From Chitinophaga pinensis (lineage in GTDB: Bacteria > Bacteroidota > Bacteroidia > UBA4408), in contig CAMBZU010000036.1 of NCBI GenBank assembly GCA_945872355.1, positions 1 to 34,009 of the forward strand: a DNA stretch of 34,009 bases. Direction: 5' to 3'. This document shows positions 33,601 to 34,009 of the stretch, piece after piece. The notes under the pieces were generated by a model. It was not told the DNA's origin. It did no database searches and saw nothing but the letters and a program-made list of their open reading frames with translations. Position numbers and translations under genes: made by a program. The stretch's first letter is position 1. Each line of letters begins with the position of its first letter.

Positions 33601-34009
33601 TTACCCAATTATTTTCAACTTTGCAAACTTCAAAATCAATTGTTTTTGTCCTGCTTCGGCAAAGTTAATAGTTGCTTTTTGATTAGGAAAAATGCCTTCT
33701 ACCATTTCTACTGTACCAATGCCAAATCGTTGATGTTCAACGTTATTACCAGCTGCTAAATTACGCGTATCATCGCCTTGTATAGCTGCGCCAGCTTTAT
33801 TGGCAGCAGCGCTTAATCGGGTCAAATTCTTTGGTGGTGCAAATGCAGGTTTTGGCGGTACTTTAGCTGCTGGTGTTTGTGGATTATGCTTACTTGCTCC
33901 AATATCTGAGCGTTGTTTATACCTATTCCCCCATCCTTCTTTTGATTCGGTAAAATCCATATCATTAAAAAAGCCGTTGCTTGCAGCACTTTTATTTCCA
34001 AATTTAAAG
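33601..34009 (-). CDS. UvrD/PcrA-type ATP-dependent DNA helicase, C-terminal fragment
   Basis: The frame stays open from the stop at 33601 to the window edge, so only about the last 135 residues are present. The end, VEHQRFGIGTVEMVEG and GQKQLILKFAKLKIIG, is the Tudor-like C-terminal domain of Bacteroidota UvrD/PcrA helicases. This domain binds RNA polymerase in PcrA. The preceding stretch is a low-complexity, Pro/Ala/Lys-rich linker. The helicase motifs would lie outside the window. The ATG at 33960 is internal, not a start, because codons continue upstream without a stop. Confidence 0.88.
   Translation of the reverse strand, partial: FKFGNKSAASNGFFNDMDFTESKEGWGNRYKQRSDIGASKHNPQTPAAKVPPKPAFAPPKNLTRLSAAANKAGAAIQGDDTRNLAAGNNVEHQRFGIGTVEMVEGIFPNQKATINFAEAGQKQLILKFAKLKIIG

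Noticed and set aside
1-34009. CRISPR arrays, insertion sequences, rRNA or prophage genes
   Set aside because: No regularly spaced repeats, transposase motifs, rRNA segments or phage structural genes were seen on either strand.

Overview
The window looks like a chromosomal segment of an AT-rich Bacteroidota, probably of a Chitinophagales/Sphingobacteriales-like lineage. The evidence is two SusC/CirA-type TonB-dependent receptors with an N-terminal carboxypeptidase-regulatory-like domain, two secreted proteins with C-terminal type IX secretion (T9SS) sorting domains, a DUF5103 T9SS plug protein, a Porin_10-type porin, a fused DAHP synthase/chorismate mutase, and repeated TAnnTTTG promoter boxes, several with a TTG/TTTG element 17-23 nt upstream. 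Species assignment is not possible from sequence alone. No insertion sequence, prophage or CRISPR array was seen.

Layout. 1-113: tail of an EVE-domain protein. 187-6914 (+): TonB-dependent receptor; a SiaC-like/lipoprotein pair; a strong terminator; then a 997-residue ABCG-like ABC transporter with a TerB-like N-terminus. 6926-7960 (-): GTP cyclohydrolase I and a 6-pyruvoyl-tetrahydropterin-synthase-type enzyme. 8055-11215 (+): futalosine hydrolase (menaquinone), then FeoA and FeoB (ferrous iron uptake). 11207-12193: a small lipoprotein, tRNA-Gln (-) and tRNA-Phe (+), each tRNA with a clear promoter and terminator. 12299-13508: an AAA/DUF4143 ATPase whose core promoter is overlapped by an 18-bp perfect inverted repeat. 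13905-14330: a small STAS-like protein with a TTG start. 14343-20250 (-): five-gene operon of porin, oligopeptide-type solute-binding lipoprotein, T9SS plug protein, OsmC protein and FAH-family hydrolase. 20548-22248 (+): C-terminal processing protease. 22254-24451 (-): DAHP synthase/chorismate mutase and a bacterial deoxyhypusine-synthase-like protein, separated by a large hairpin. 24658-30848 (+): secreted lamin-tail-domain protein, TonB-dependent receptor and secreted endonuclease I. 30970-33534 (+): nucleotide-sugar epimerase/dehydratase, polysaccharide deacetylase and SAM methyltransferase. 33601-34009 (-): C-terminus of a UvrD/PcrA helicase.

How the genes fit together. Most of the window is core metabolism and envelope biology. 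The parts that reach beyond housekeeping are the receptor/secreted-nuclease locus at 24.6-30.8 kb (a possible extracellular DNA-scavenging unit), the T9SS plug operon, the SiaC/lipoprotein/TerB-ABC block, the deoxyhypusine-synthase-like enzyme, and the DUF4143 ATPase beside tRNA-Phe with its operator-like palindrome and apparently leaderless start.
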